This document shows positions 26,423 to 34,976 of a stretch of DNA of 64,000 nt, in pieces (position 1 is the stretch's first letter; each line of letters begins with the position of its first letter). The translations under genes and the position numbers were made by a program. The stretch covers positions 62,001-126,000 of the forward strand of contig NZ_QOWJ01000012.1 in NCBI RefSeq assembly GCF_003332885.2, read 5' to 3'. The stretch comes from Paracnuella aquatica. Lineage in GTDB: Bacteria > Bacteroidota > Bacteroidia > Chitinophagales > Chitinophagaceae. The notes beneath the pieces are model-generated. The model was not told the origin of the DNA, did not search any database, and saw nothing but the letters and a program-made list of their open reading frames with translations.

Positions 26423-27337
26423 ATGACCCGGCAATTGCAAACTGGAACTGTACCGTTGGAGAAAGATGGTAGGAAAAAATACTTGTGGGTTGCTGCAGGC
26501 ATCCTGTTCGCAGTGTTGTGGGCGTCGGCCTCAACGGCCACTAAAATTGGGCTGGCCGTGGCGCAGCCATTGGTGATTGCCGTGGTGCGGTTTGGCGTGG
26601 CAGCCCTATGTATGTTGGTGTTGGGGCACCTGGTTTTGCGCCAGCGGCTGCCGGCCGGAAAGGAATGGAAACAATTGGCCATTTACGGCGTGCTCAACGT
26701 AACCATTTACCTCGGTTGTTATGTAATGGCCATGCAAACCGTTACTGCAGGCATTGGTGCACTGGCGGTGGCCACCAACCCGCTGTTCATTTCATTCATG
26801 TCCGTGTTTTTTTTCAAGCAAAAATTATCGACGTTGTTTGCAGTGGCTATGTGTATGTGCATGGCGGGTGTGCTATGCGCAGCATGGCCGTTGTTTGGCG
26901 AAGCAACTGTTACTGCAACTGGCCTGGCCATACTGTTTGTGGGCATGCTGGCTTATTCTGCGGCGGCACTTTATTTTTCAAAACAACACTGGAACGGCTT
27001 GCACCTGCTGGCCATCAATGGTTGGCAAACTGCAATCGGTGGCGCTTTGCTGCTGCCGTTTGCTATGGTTTTTTATAACGAAAACAGAAACCGGTTTGAC
27101 GCTACTTTTTGGGGTTCGGTGTTGTGGCTGGCGCTGCCTGTTTCCATCGTGGCAGTGCAGTTGTGGCTGTGGCTGCTGCGTACCAGTGCTACCCGTGCAG
27201 GCATGTGGCTATTTCTTTGTCCACCCTTTGGTTTTGCCATTGCCCGCTGGCTGGTGCACGACCGGTTGAGCGGCTATACTGCTGTTGGCGTGTTGCTGGT
27301 AATTCTGGGCCTGGCAGTGGCGCAACGAGGCGATTGA
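26423..27337 (+). CDS. EamA/DMT-family transporter
   Basis: A 304-residue membrane protein with ten predicted hydrophobic helices in two EamA repeats (for example LWASASTATKIGLAVAQPL and GALAVATNPLFISFMSVFFFKQKL in the first; QTAIGGALLLPF and the C-terminal YTAVGVLLVILGLAVAQ in the second). DMT transporters move many metabolites, and the substrate cannot be told from sequence. The gap to the upstream epimerase is 177 bases and to the downstream SGNH-GH20 gene 51 bases, so it may lead a small unit with that gene. A role in amino-sugar or acetate-type product movement would be speculation. Confidence 0.85.
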   Translation: MTRQLQTGTVPLEKDGRKKYLWVAAGILFAVLWASASTATKIGLAVAQPLVIAVVRFGVAALCMLVLGHLVLRQRLPAGKEWKQLAIYGVLNVTIYLGCYVMAMQTVTAGIGALAVATNPLFISFMSVFFFKQKLSTLFAVAMCMCMAGVLCAAWPLFGEATVTATGLAILFVGMLAYSAAALYFSKQHWNGLHLLAINGWQTAIGGALLLPFAMVFYNENRNRFDATFWGSVLWLALPVSIVAVQLWLWLLRTSATRAGMWLFLCPPFGFAIARWLVHDRLSGYTAVGVLLVILGLAVAQRGD

Positions 27338-27388
27338 TACAGCCATTTGCGTTTTGTTTCCTTAGTTGAATTGTTTATTCCCTTGCAT

Positions 27389-29962
27389 ATGAAGTCCCTG
27401 ATTTTTGTCCTGAATTTTTTCATTTGTTTTCCGCAATTGCTGCTGGCACAAACGAGGCTGCACGACAGTTTGTTTTCCACTTATTACCACCAGCGGGTCA
27501 GTCATTTTAAAAGCCTGCCGCAAACAAGAGGTGATATTATTTTCCTGGGCAACAGCATCAACGACGGTGCGGAGTGGAACGAATTGTTCGGCGACCTGCG
27601 GATTAAAAACCGGGGCATCAGCGGCGACGTGTCGGCAGGCATTTTGCACCGCATTGATGAAGTGGCGGCACGCAAACCCGCCATGGTTTTTTTAATGATC
27701 GGCACCAATGACCTGGCCCGCAAAGTGCCTACCGACAGCCTGCAGCAAAATATTTTTAGCGCGGTGCGCCAACTGCGCCAACAATCGCCTGCAACGCAGG
27801 TATATGTGCAAAGCATTTTACCGGTAAATGATGTGTATCGCAAGTTTGGCGGGCACACAGGCAATGGCGCGGTTATTAAAAGAGTAAACGCGGCGCTGGC
27901 GCAAAACGCAGCATCATTGCAATACACCTATATCGACCTGCATACACCGTTCAGCGATGCGGCCGGTAAATTAAAGGCGTCATTTACCAACGATGGCCTG
28001 CACCTCAATGGCGAAGCGTACCTGTTTTGGAAACACCTGTTGTATCCTTATGTTTTTGATGCTACGGAAAAGCCAGCTTTGATTCCACTGCCGCAACAAT
28101 TGCAATGGAAAGAAGGCTTTTATACCATGACCGGTACGCAGGTTATTGTTGCAACAAATGCGGCACTGCAGCGTGAAGCTGCACGGCTGCAGGAACTGTT
28201 GACCGAAAAAGAAATATCGGCAACGGTGCAAAAAACGGCACCGGCAAAGGGGCCGCATATTGAGTTGCGTTTGGGCAATATCCCGGCAACCATTGAAAAG
28301 GACGCAGCATACCAACTGGAGGTAACGCCACAAAAAATAACGATCACTGCCAATGCACCGCAGGGGATTTTCTACGGGGTGCAAACGCTGCTGCAACTGA
28401 TGCGCAACAGCTCCACCATTGATGCCTGCAACATTACCGACAAACCGGCATTTTCATGGCGCGGTTATATGGTAGATGTGGGGCGCAACTACCAATCGAT
28501 GCAATTGCTGAAGCAGCAAATTGATGTGATGGCGAAGTATAAGCTCAATGTTTTTCATTTTCACCTCACCGAAGACATTGCCTGGCGACTAGCCATCAAG
28601 CAATATCCACAACTAACGGCACCCGAAAATATGATCCGCAATGAGGGACAATTTTATTCGGAGGCTGATATGAAGGAGCTGATTGCTTATTGCAAAGACC
28701 GCTATATTACCCTTATTCCCGAGATTGATATGCCGGGCCACAGCGCTGCATTTACCCGCGCCATGAAATGGGACATGCAAAGCGATAGCGGGTTGATCAT
28801 TGTAAAAAATATTGTAAAAGAACTTGTCGAAACTTATGATGTGCCGCTGGTGCATATTGGTGCAGATGAAGTAAAGATCACCAACAAAGCCTTTGTGCCC
28901 GAGGTCACTGCTTTTTTGCAAGGCATGGGTAAAAAAGTGATGGGATGGGAGCCCGGTGGCAATTTTACTGCCAATACCATCCGGCAATTGTGGATGGATG
29001 ATGGCGGCAAAATATCACGCGACACTGCCATTCAGTATGTTGATTCGAGGCACCTGTACCTGAACCACATGGACCCGTTGGAAAGCGTGGTAACCATTTT
29101 CAACCGCCGCATTGGTGGCAATGAAGTGGGCAGTAAAACGGCACTTGGCGGCATCATCTGCCTGTGGCCCGACAGGCGGGTGGAGCATGAAGAAGATGCG
29201 CTAAAAATGAGTGCTGCTTACCCAGCGATGCTGGCCTTTGCAGAGCGCAGTTGGCGCGGTGGCGGCAGGGAAGGTTGGGTGGCCAATGTGGGTGCGCCGG
29301 GCGATGCACGAACTAAAGCATTTGCAGCATTTGAAGGCCGCCTGCTCGATCATAAGCGCAACTATTTTCAAGGATTGCCTTTCCCTTATGTGCGGCAAAC
29401 GAACACAATATGGAAATTGTTTGGGCCATACCAAAATGGGGGCAACTTGCTGCAGGCCTTTGCACCGGAAGAAGCAGGTTTTGATGCAAGCAAAGTAAAG
29501 CCATCACATGAAGTGGTGGGTGGCACCGTAGTGATCAGGCATTGGTGGGCGCCGCTTATTGAAGGTGCCGTTGCTGATGCAAAAGAAAACACCACCTGGT
29601 ATGCTACAACCAGGATCTGGAGCGATGATGACCGCATTGGTGATTTCTGGATCGGGTTCAACAATATTTCCCGGTCCCCTGCAACCGACTCGCCGCTGCC
29701 CGGAACATGGAGCAACCTGGAAAGCCGTGTGTGGGTAAATGGTGATTTGATAGCACCACCACGGTGGAAACGCGGCGGCCACAAAGGCCACCCCGAAGTG
29801 CCGCTGGTGGATGAAGGGTATGAATACCGCGAGCCGACAAAAGTGGCGTTGAAAAAAGGCTGGAACGATGTGCTGGTGAAACTGCCCATTGCAAGTTTTA
29901 AGGGAAAGGACTGGCAAAACCCGGTAAAGTGGATGTTTACCTTTATACCTGTTGGTGAATAG
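27389..29962 (+). CDS. SGNH-hydrolase/GH20 beta-N-acetylhexosaminidase fusion
   Basis: An 857-residue exported two-enzyme protein. ATG 27389 is preferred because a signal peptide (MKSLIFVLNFFICFPQLLLA) begins there. Residues about 25-235 are a GDSL/SGNH module (IIFLGNSINDG, IKNRGISGD, MIGTNDLARK, FTNDGLHLN). Residues about 240-680 are GH20, with its N-terminal GH20b domain, FSWRGYMVDVGRNYQ, FHFHLTEDIAWRL, PEIDMPGHSAAF and the catalytic Asp493-Glu494 in HIGADEV. About 180 C-terminal residues form an additional domain. The fusion suggests removal of an acetyl ester and then of the GlcNAc or GalNAc residue, analogous to the esterase-sialidase pair upstream (inference). Confidence 0.88.
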   Translation: MKSLIFVLNFFICFPQLLLAQTRLHDSLFSTYYHQRVSHFKSLPQTRGDIIFLGNSINDGAEWNELFGDLRIKNRGISGDVSAGILHRIDEVAARKPAMVFLMIGTNDLARKVPTDSLQQNIFSAVRQLRQQSPATQVYVQSILPVNDVYRKFGGHTGNGAVIKRVNAALAQNAASLQYTYIDLHTPFSDAAGKLKASFTNDGLHLNGEAYLFWKHLLYPYVFDATEKPALIPLPQQLQWKEGFYTMTGTQVIVATNAALQREAARLQELLTEKEISATVQKTAPAKGPHIELRLGNIPATIEKDAAYQLEVTPQKITITANAPQGIFYGVQTLLQLMRNSSTIDACNITDKPAFSWRGYMVDVGRNYQSMQLLKQQIDVMAKYKLNVFHFHLTEDIAWRLAIKQYPQLTAPENMIRNEGQFYSEADMKELIAYCKDRYITLIPEIDMPGHSAAFTRAMKWDMQSDSGLIIVKNIVKELVETYDVPLVHIGADEVKITNKAFVPEVTAFLQGMGKKVMGWEPGGNFTANTIRQLWMDDGGKISRDTAIQYVDSRHLYLNHMDPLESVVTIFNRRIGGNEVGSKTALGGIICLWPDRRVEHEEDALKMSAAYPAMLAFAERSWRGGGREGWVANVGAPGDARTKAFAAFEGRLLDHKRNYFQGLPFPYVRQTNTIWKLFGPYQNGGNLLQAFAPEEAGFDASKVKPSHEVVGGTVVIRHWWAPLIEGAVADAKENTTWYATTRIWSDDDRIGDFWIGFNNISRSPATDSPLPGTWSNLESRVWVNGDLIAPPRWKRGGHKGHPEVPLVDEGYEYREPTKVALKKGWNDVLVKLPIASFKGKDWQNPVKWMFTFIPVGE

Positions 29963-30114
29963 ACATTGATGGCTGCATTGCGTGCAACTGCTGATGATCC
30001 ATTGTCTACAATCGAACGGCGGACTTATTGTAAGCAATCCGATAAATCGTAGCAATACGGCATCAGGATGACTGCTTTTGTATCAATGCTTTGCACGGAG
30101 GTATTGCATTTTGC

Positions 30115-30126
30115 GCAACCGTTTGC
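30115..30126. promoter_or_regulatory. Candidate LacI-family operator upstream of sulfatase 2
   Basis: GCAACCGTTTGC matches the shared motif GCAAWCGTTTGC at 11 of 12 positions. It ends 112 bases before the sulfatase ATG, nearly the same distance as for the first sulfatase (113). Confidence 0.55.
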
Positions 30127-30238
30127 CCCGTGCCTGTGGGATCAGTAAGCTTAATTTCAATGAACATAATTGAAGCAACAGCATGTAAATAAGTGCTGTT
30201 GCCTGCTGCTATGTACTATTTACCAAAATGCTTTGCAC

Positions 30239-31660
30239 ATGTTGATGCGGAAAGGTTTTAAAATACTGCTTTGTCTACTGATGTTGTGCATGGGCATGCA
30301 GGCACAGCGGCCCAATATCGTGCTCATTGTGGCCGATGATCTTGGCTACGGCGACCTTGGTGTGTATGGGCAACAAAAGATCGGAACACCGCACCTCGAT
30401 AAACTCGCTGCAGGCGGTATGCGTTTCACTAATTTTTACGCAGGTACTTCGGTGTGTGCACCATCAAGGGCTTCCCTAATGACTGGTTTGCACACAGGCC
30501 ATACACCCATTCGCGGCAATTTTGAAATACAACCCGAGGGCCAGGCACCGCTGCCTGCGGCTTCGTTTACCATGGCCGAAATGCTGCAGGGCGCAGGTTA
30601 TGCCACCGGTGTGTTTGGTAAATGGGGATTAGGTTTTCCCGGTTCGGAAGGCGTGCCCAACAAGCAAGGCTTCAGCCAGTTTTTTGGGTACAATTGCCAG
30701 CGCCAGTCGCACAACTTTTTTCCGCCGCACCTGTGGCAAAACAATCAACGTGTGGCACTAGCCAATACGTTAACGAACCAGCAGCAATATGCGCCGGACC
30801 TGATACAGGAACAGGCATTATCATTTCTAGAAAAACATAAAGAGCAGCCGTTTTTCCTCCTGCTTACTTACACGTTGCCGCATGCCGGTTTGCAACTGCC
30901 CGCAGGTGATTCCCCTTTTGAAGCGTATAAAAAAAGTTTTAACGAAGCGCCGCAGCAAGTAGCAGCAACCTGGACCGGAACAGGCTACCAACCGCAGGCT
31001 TATCCCAAATCGGCCTATGCTGCAATGGTTACCAAACTCGATCACTATGTGGGTGAAGTGATGGCCAAATTAAAAGCACTGAACCTGGAGCAGAACACCA
31101 TCGTGGTATTTACCAGCGACAACGGCCCGCACCGCGAAGGCGGCAACCAACCCGAATATTTTAAGTCGAGCGGCGGGTTGCGCGGCATCAAAAGAGATCT
31201 GTACGAAGGCGGCATAAGGGTGCCCATGATTGCGTACTGGCCATCAAAGATCAGGAGCGGTAGCGTGTCCCATTATACAGGCGCTTTTTGGGACCTGATG
31301 CCAACGTTCGCAGCGCTAACAAAGCAGCCTGTTCCGAAGGGCTTGGATGGTGTTTCGTTGCTGCCGGTATTGACAGGCAAAGGCAGGCAGCAACAGCGGC
31401 CTTATTTGTATTGGGAGTTTCACGAAGATGGCGGCCGGCAGGCAGTGCGCATGGGTAAATGGAAAGGTGTGCGGGAAAGGGTAAAAACAAATCCGAATGG
31501 ACCCATTCAATTGTTTGACCTGGAAAAGGATCCGCAGGAAACGACCGATGTTAGCAAAAACAATGCAGCCATCGTGCAAAAGATTAACGCTATTATGAAA
31601 GAGGCGCATATTGAGCACAAGGCTTTTCCGCTCATTGCCGGATCGCAAGTGGCTCAATAG
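30239..31660 (+). CDS. Arylsulfatase-type sulfatase, S1 family
   Basis: A 473-residue exported sulfatase. ATG 30239 (or ATG 30245, two codons later) gives a signal peptide (MRKGFKILLCLLMLCMGMQA); codons further upstream would only add an unlikely leader. Metal-binding aspartates are in LIVADDLGYGDLG, the formylglycine cysteine is Cys73 in VCAPSRASLMTG, and TSDNGPHREGG and GGIRVPMIAYWP follow. It differs clearly from the first sulfatase (shorter, CAPSR rather than CGPSR, LGYGDLG motif), so it probably desulfates another position. No second FGE gene is nearby; the FGE at 10.5-11.6 kb could mature both. It is preceded by a LacI-type operator candidate. Confidence 0.92.
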   Translation: MLMRKGFKILLCLLMLCMGMQAQRPNIVLIVADDLGYGDLGVYGQQKIGTPHLDKLAAGGMRFTNFYAGTSVCAPSRASLMTGLHTGHTPIRGNFEIQPEGQAPLPAASFTMAEMLQGAGYATGVFGKWGLGFPGSEGVPNKQGFSQFFGYNCQRQSHNFFPPHLWQNNQRVALANTLTNQQQYAPDLIQEQALSFLEKHKEQPFFLLLTYTLPHAGLQLPAGDSPFEAYKKSFNEAPQQVAATWTGTGYQPQAYPKSAYAAMVTKLDHYVGEVMAKLKALNLEQNTIVVFTSDNGPHREGGNQPEYFKSSGGLRGIKRDLYEGGIRVPMIAYWPSKIRSGSVSHYTGAFWDLMPTFAALTKQPVPKGLDGVSLLPVLTGKGRQQQRPYLYWEFHEDGGRQAVRMGKWKGVRERVKTNPNGPIQLFDLEKDPQETTDVSKNNAAIVQKINAIMKEAHIEHKAFPLIAGSQVAQ

Positions 31661-31692
31661 AATGTTTGGTCAAGGTCGCACAACCGTTATTG

Positions 31693-31728
31693 TATGCTAA
31701 CTATGATTAAATACAAGTTGTTAGCATA
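31693..31728. terminator. Hairpin between convergent sulfatase and kinase genes
   Basis: The 9-bp arms TATGCTAAC (31693-31701) and GTTAGCATA (31720-31728) flank an 18-base loop in the 169-base gap between two convergent genes. No clear T-run follows, so it is a weak terminator candidate. Confidence 0.4.
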
Positions 31729-31829
31729 AAAGTAGTGCCAGCAAATAGAATAGGATTGTAGGCTTCATTTGAACTATGGTATTTTAAAAGCCAAGCGCAT
31801 AGTTGGTTGGAATGCTGTGCTAATTATTA

Positions 31830-32885
31830 CTACCCACAAAACGCGTCACCTTCATACAACTCCCTCTTCTCCAGCAAACGCTGCAGCAGGCACAACTGGT
31901 TGCCGGCCCGCACCTTGTTTTGGTCGGGGTAGCGGGCGCCGTAATATTGGTCGTTATTGAGGTAGTCGGTTAAAAAACGCAGTGCCTGCATGTAGATCAT
32001 AAACAGCCCCGCGTAAAAGAAATGGCCTTGCTCCGTAGCGGTCAGTTCATCCTTCATTTCGCCATAATAGCCGGCTACAATGGCTTTATAAAAATCATCC
32101 CGCACTTCAATTTTGCTGTAGTCTGCCTCCTCTTCACTCACCGGTGAAAGATAGGTACGCATCATATCGCCCACGTCCGAAATAAAATAACCCGGCATAG
32201 CCGTATCCAGGTCAATCACGCAAATGCCTTTTCCCTGCGCATCAAACAGCACATTGCTGATCTTGGTGTCGTGGTGGGTAACCCGCAGCTTGAATTCGGG
32301 ATTGTTTTTAATTTGCTCAAAACGTTCAACAATGCCTGCATGGCCTTCCAGTTCCTCAATCATCCAACGACATGCTGTAATACGCTGGCTGTTGCCCTTT
32401 TCCTGTGCTTCCCTGAACTGCTGGTAACGCAAATTGAGGTTGTGAAATTCGGGTAGGGTTATTTCCAGCCCGCTTGTATCCATGCCGGTAAGCATACGAG
32501 TAAACCTGCCAAATTGCGCAGCCGCTTCAAATGCCTGTCCGGGCGTTTCTACTACATCAAAAGAATGGGAGTGTGGCACAAACGGAAACAGCCGGAAAAA
32601 CCCTTCGCCTTTGCGGTAAATCATTTCTGCGCCATCGTTTGCAGCGATGGGTGCAATAAAAAGATAGTCGGGATGATGCTGTTGCAAATAGCCTGCAATC
32701 ATCCGTACGTTGTGTGCAATTTTTTCGGGGCGGGTAAAGATCGCGTCGTTTACTTTTTGCAAAATATATTCCCGGCCTGCAGTAGTAACTTTCCAGGTAC
32801 TATTGATCAAGCCAGAGCCAAAGGCTTCTACCTGCAACGGCTGTTCTTGCAGCCCATAAGAGGGTAAGATGGAATGTGACGTCAT
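31830..32885 (-). CDS. APH-family phosphotransferase, probable N-acetylhexosamine kinase
   Basis: A 351-residue kinase of the aminoglycoside/choline phosphotransferase fold. It has a nucleotide-binding N-lobe (FGSGLINSTWKV, ILQKVND), the catalytic loop THHDTKISNVLF (Asp206, Asn211) and the metal-binding IDLDTAMPG (Asp225). The HxDTKxxNVLF pattern resembles sugar kinases of the N-acetylhexosamine 1-kinase group more than antibiotic phosphotransferases. In this setting, a cytoplasmic kinase for GlcNAc or GalNAc released by the locus is needed and no other sugar kinase is seen, so this gene is the best candidate (inference). It is separated from the LacI-type gene by 316 bases on the same strand and probably has its own promoter. 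Confidence 0.75.
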   Translation of the reverse strand: MTSHSILPSYGLQEQPLQVEAFGSGLINSTWKVTTAGREYILQKVNDAIFTRPEKIAHNVRMIAGYLQQHHPDYLFIAPIAANDGAEMIYRKGEGFFRLFPFVPHSHSFDVVETPGQAFEAAAQFGRFTRMLTGMDTSGLEITLPEFHNLNLRYQQFREAQEKGNSQRITACRWMIEELEGHAGIVERFEQIKNNPEFKLRVTHHDTKISNVLFDAQGKGICVIDLDTAMPGYFISDVGDMMRTYLSPVSEEEADYSKIEVRDDFYKAIVAGYYGEMKDELTATEQGHFFYAGLFMIYMQALRFLTDYLNNDQYYGARYPDQNKVRAGNQLCLLQRLLEKRELYEGDAFCG

Positions 32886-33201
32886 GAATAATAGGCGCGT
32901 TACAGGGTTGATTTAAGCCACAAAAAATAATGCCGTTGCTTGCTTTGCCGGGATCAGTAGCATTGCAAGGGAAACAAAGGTGATCGCAATGCAACGGTGC
33001 CGGTTTATTTGTTTGTATTAAAGAAACAATACATGGACAGGAACCATTGCAGTTGATAACAAGAGCAAAGTACTACACAAAAACAGCAAAAAGCCTGACC
33101 GGCCCTGCGCAAACGATGGCACAAAATGAAGTTGGTGCAATGCCGCTTCAGGCCGGTATGGACAAGGGTTTGGATGCAATATTAGTACGCTGTCCTATGT
33201 A
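32886..33201. other. Intergenic region upstream of the kinase gene
   Basis: This stretch of 316 bases has no credible gene. It should carry the kinase promoter on the minus strand. A weaker copy of the shared motif (GCAAACGATGGC, 33109-33120, 10 of 12) lies 224 bases before the kinase start. A GC-rich partial inverted repeat at 33093-33105 and 33151-33161 could end the LacI-type transcript. Confidence 0.45.
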
Positions 33202-34239
33202 TTACATAATGATCGGTGGTTGCTGATAAGCCACCAGTGTTGGCGCTAATTCTTCAACATAATAATTGCTGTCCGCAGCTTCCGATTCACTTTTTTCATT
33301 TAGGATGCGGATCATCATTTCCATTGCTTTCTCGCCTTGTCCATACGGATACTGTTCAATTGAAATAAGCGGCGGATGCGCGGTGTAGCCTGTAATGGGC
33401 AGGTTGGCGTAGCTCACAAAAACAATGTCTTTATTTACCTGTATGTTGTGCATTTGGGCATACTGCACGGCATCCATATGTATGTAATCGTTGAACGAGA
33501 TGAGCGCATTGGGCGGGTTTTTCATCGACAACAATTTTTTCATGGCGGCAAATGTTCCCTCCTTTGAAAAGTCCGATTCCTCCACTAGTTGCATGTCTAC
33601 TTTCAGCTTTTTTTTCGAGATGCCTTCAATGTATCCATTCAATCGTTCTTTCGATGCTTCCAACTTTGCAGGTCCGTTGATCAATCCTATGCGTTTATAC
33701 CCGCGGCTAATGAGCCAGCCCGCCATTTCAACGGTGCCTTTATACAGGTTGCAATATACTTTGTGCGCTTCCTTGGGTGGCACCCGGTCGAAGTATACAA
33801 TAGGGATATTGTATTTATCCAGCGCCAGCAGGTGGCTATAGTTCTGTGTGTGTTTCGATAAGGAAATAATGAGCCCGTCGATGCGTTGCTTTTTCATTGC
33901 CTCCACCACTTTCTTTTCCCGCTCGGGGTCATCGTAGCTTTGGCCAAACAGTATGGTGTATTCGTGTTCCATCGCTGCGGTTTCAATGCCGCTGATGGCC
34001 TGCGAAAAAAATTCTTCCCGGATAAAGGGCAGGATCACACCAATAACAAATGTTCTTTTTTGCTTGAAAAAAATGGCTTGTGCATTGGGCTCATAACCCA
34101 GTTCGGCAGCCAGTTGCTGCACCCGCGTTTTGGTGCGCAGGCCAATACGTGGATGATCGCTCAAGGCCCTTGAAACAGTGGAAACCGACACGTTCAGGCG
34201 ACGGGCAATTTCTTTAATGGTGGGAAGTTTGTTGTCCAT
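33202..34239 (-). CDS. LacI-family transcriptional regulator
   Basis: A 345-residue regulator. ATG 34239 (MDNKLPTIKEIA) is chosen over a TTG three codons upstream because LacI proteins start just before the helix-turn-helix. The DNA-binding part is PTIKEIARRLNVSVSTVSRALSDHPRIG, with hinge-region ELGYEPNAQA, followed by a periplasmic-binding-protein-like sugar domain (VIGVILPFIREEFFSQAISGIE, IDGLIISLSKH, NALISFNDYIHMDAVQYA, ISIEQYPYGQGEKAMEMM). It lies downstream of the nagB fusion and the CBM9-like gene in the same direction, so its own level would follow that operon. A palindromic motif with a central CG occurs before five nearby glycan units, making it the obvious candidate regulator. The effector may be a GlcNAc derivative (inference). 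Confidence 0.93.
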   Translation of the reverse strand: MDNKLPTIKEIARRLNVSVSTVSRALSDHPRIGLRTKTRVQQLAAELGYEPNAQAIFFKQKRTFVIGVILPFIREEFFSQAISGIETAAMEHEYTILFGQSYDDPEREKKVVEAMKKQRIDGLIISLSKHTQNYSHLLALDKYNIPIVYFDRVPPKEAHKVYCNLYKGTVEMAGWLISRGYKRIGLINGPAKLEASKERLNGYIEGISKKKLKVDMQLVEESDFSKEGTFAAMKKLLSMKNPPNALISFNDYIHMDAVQYAQMHNIQVNKDIVFVSYANLPITGYTAHPPLISIEQYPYGQGEKAMEMMIRILNEKSESEAADSNYYVEELAPTLVAYQQPPIIM

Positions 34240-34268
34240 ATGCTGCAAGGTTCAATGTTGTTGGTAAG

Positions 34269-34910
34269 CTACTGCCTTTCAAACTGCAAATACCCAAAAT
34301 ACTGCGGTAAATGAAAATTGGGTTGCGGGGCATCAATGGGCGTCCAAGACAAAAAATGCTGTGCGGCTAACTTGTCGCCGCATTTATAAAAATTGCCCCT
34401 GCATTGCAGGCCGGGCCATTTTCCAGGATGGTGATTTTGTAATACGACAAACGGAATTTGCACCAGCAACTGCCAGTGGTACATTCCGTTTGCTATTAGC
34501 GCCACCTGGCTGTGTGTGGTAATTGCCTTCACCAAAGTATCTGGTAAAAATTCACGTTGCTCTTTGCTGTTACCGTATGCACCCAACGCAGTGCCAATGC
34601 AATTGAATTCAAAATTGTAATACCCTTCTTCGGCCGTTGCAATAAAAAATTCTACGCAACTGTCTTCGTACACCGGGCTGTTGATTGTTTTGTTTTCCGC
34701 CCTTATTTGCCTTTCCTGCACTTCATATAGCAGTACAATTCTGTCATCGGTATAAGCAATGCGAAAGCTTATTGTTGCATCGGTTGCAAATTGCGGCCAC
34801 GGCTGGTGTGCAAGTGTATGTTGCGCCAGTGCCTGCATTCTTGTTGTTAATGCATCAGGTGCTGTGTGTGGTGTTATGCCCGGTAAATATGGAATAGAGA
34901 GTTGCTGCAT
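34269..34910 (-). CDS. CBM9-like carbohydrate-binding protein
   Basis: A 213-residue protein of the carbohydrate-binding family 9-like group found in Bacteroidota. The pattern ATISFRIAYTDDRIVLLYEV, then VYEDSCVEFFIA, YYNFEFNCIGTALGAYG and a terminal NFHLPQYFGYLQFER is typical. No signal peptide is evident, so it may stay in the cytoplasm or use another route. It lies 66 bases after the nagB fusion and 29 bases before the LacI-type gene, clearly in one minus-strand operon. Its ligand and role are unknown; similar proteins often accompany sugar hydrolases. Confidence 0.75.
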   Translation of the reverse strand: MQQLSIPYLPGITPHTAPDALTTRMQALAQHTLAHQPWPQFATDATISFRIAYTDDRIVLLYEVQERQIRAENKTINSPVYEDSCVEFFIATAEEGYYNFEFNCIGTALGAYGNSKEQREFLPDTLVKAITTHSQVALIANGMYHWQLLVQIPFVVLQNHHPGKWPGLQCRGNFYKCGDKLAAQHFLSWTPIDAPQPNFHLPQYFGYLQFERQ

Positions 34911-34976
34911 GTTGCGCTAAAAGCAAGCCACCAGTTAGGTGGTGGCTGCTATATAAAGTTTTGTTTTTTGAATTCG

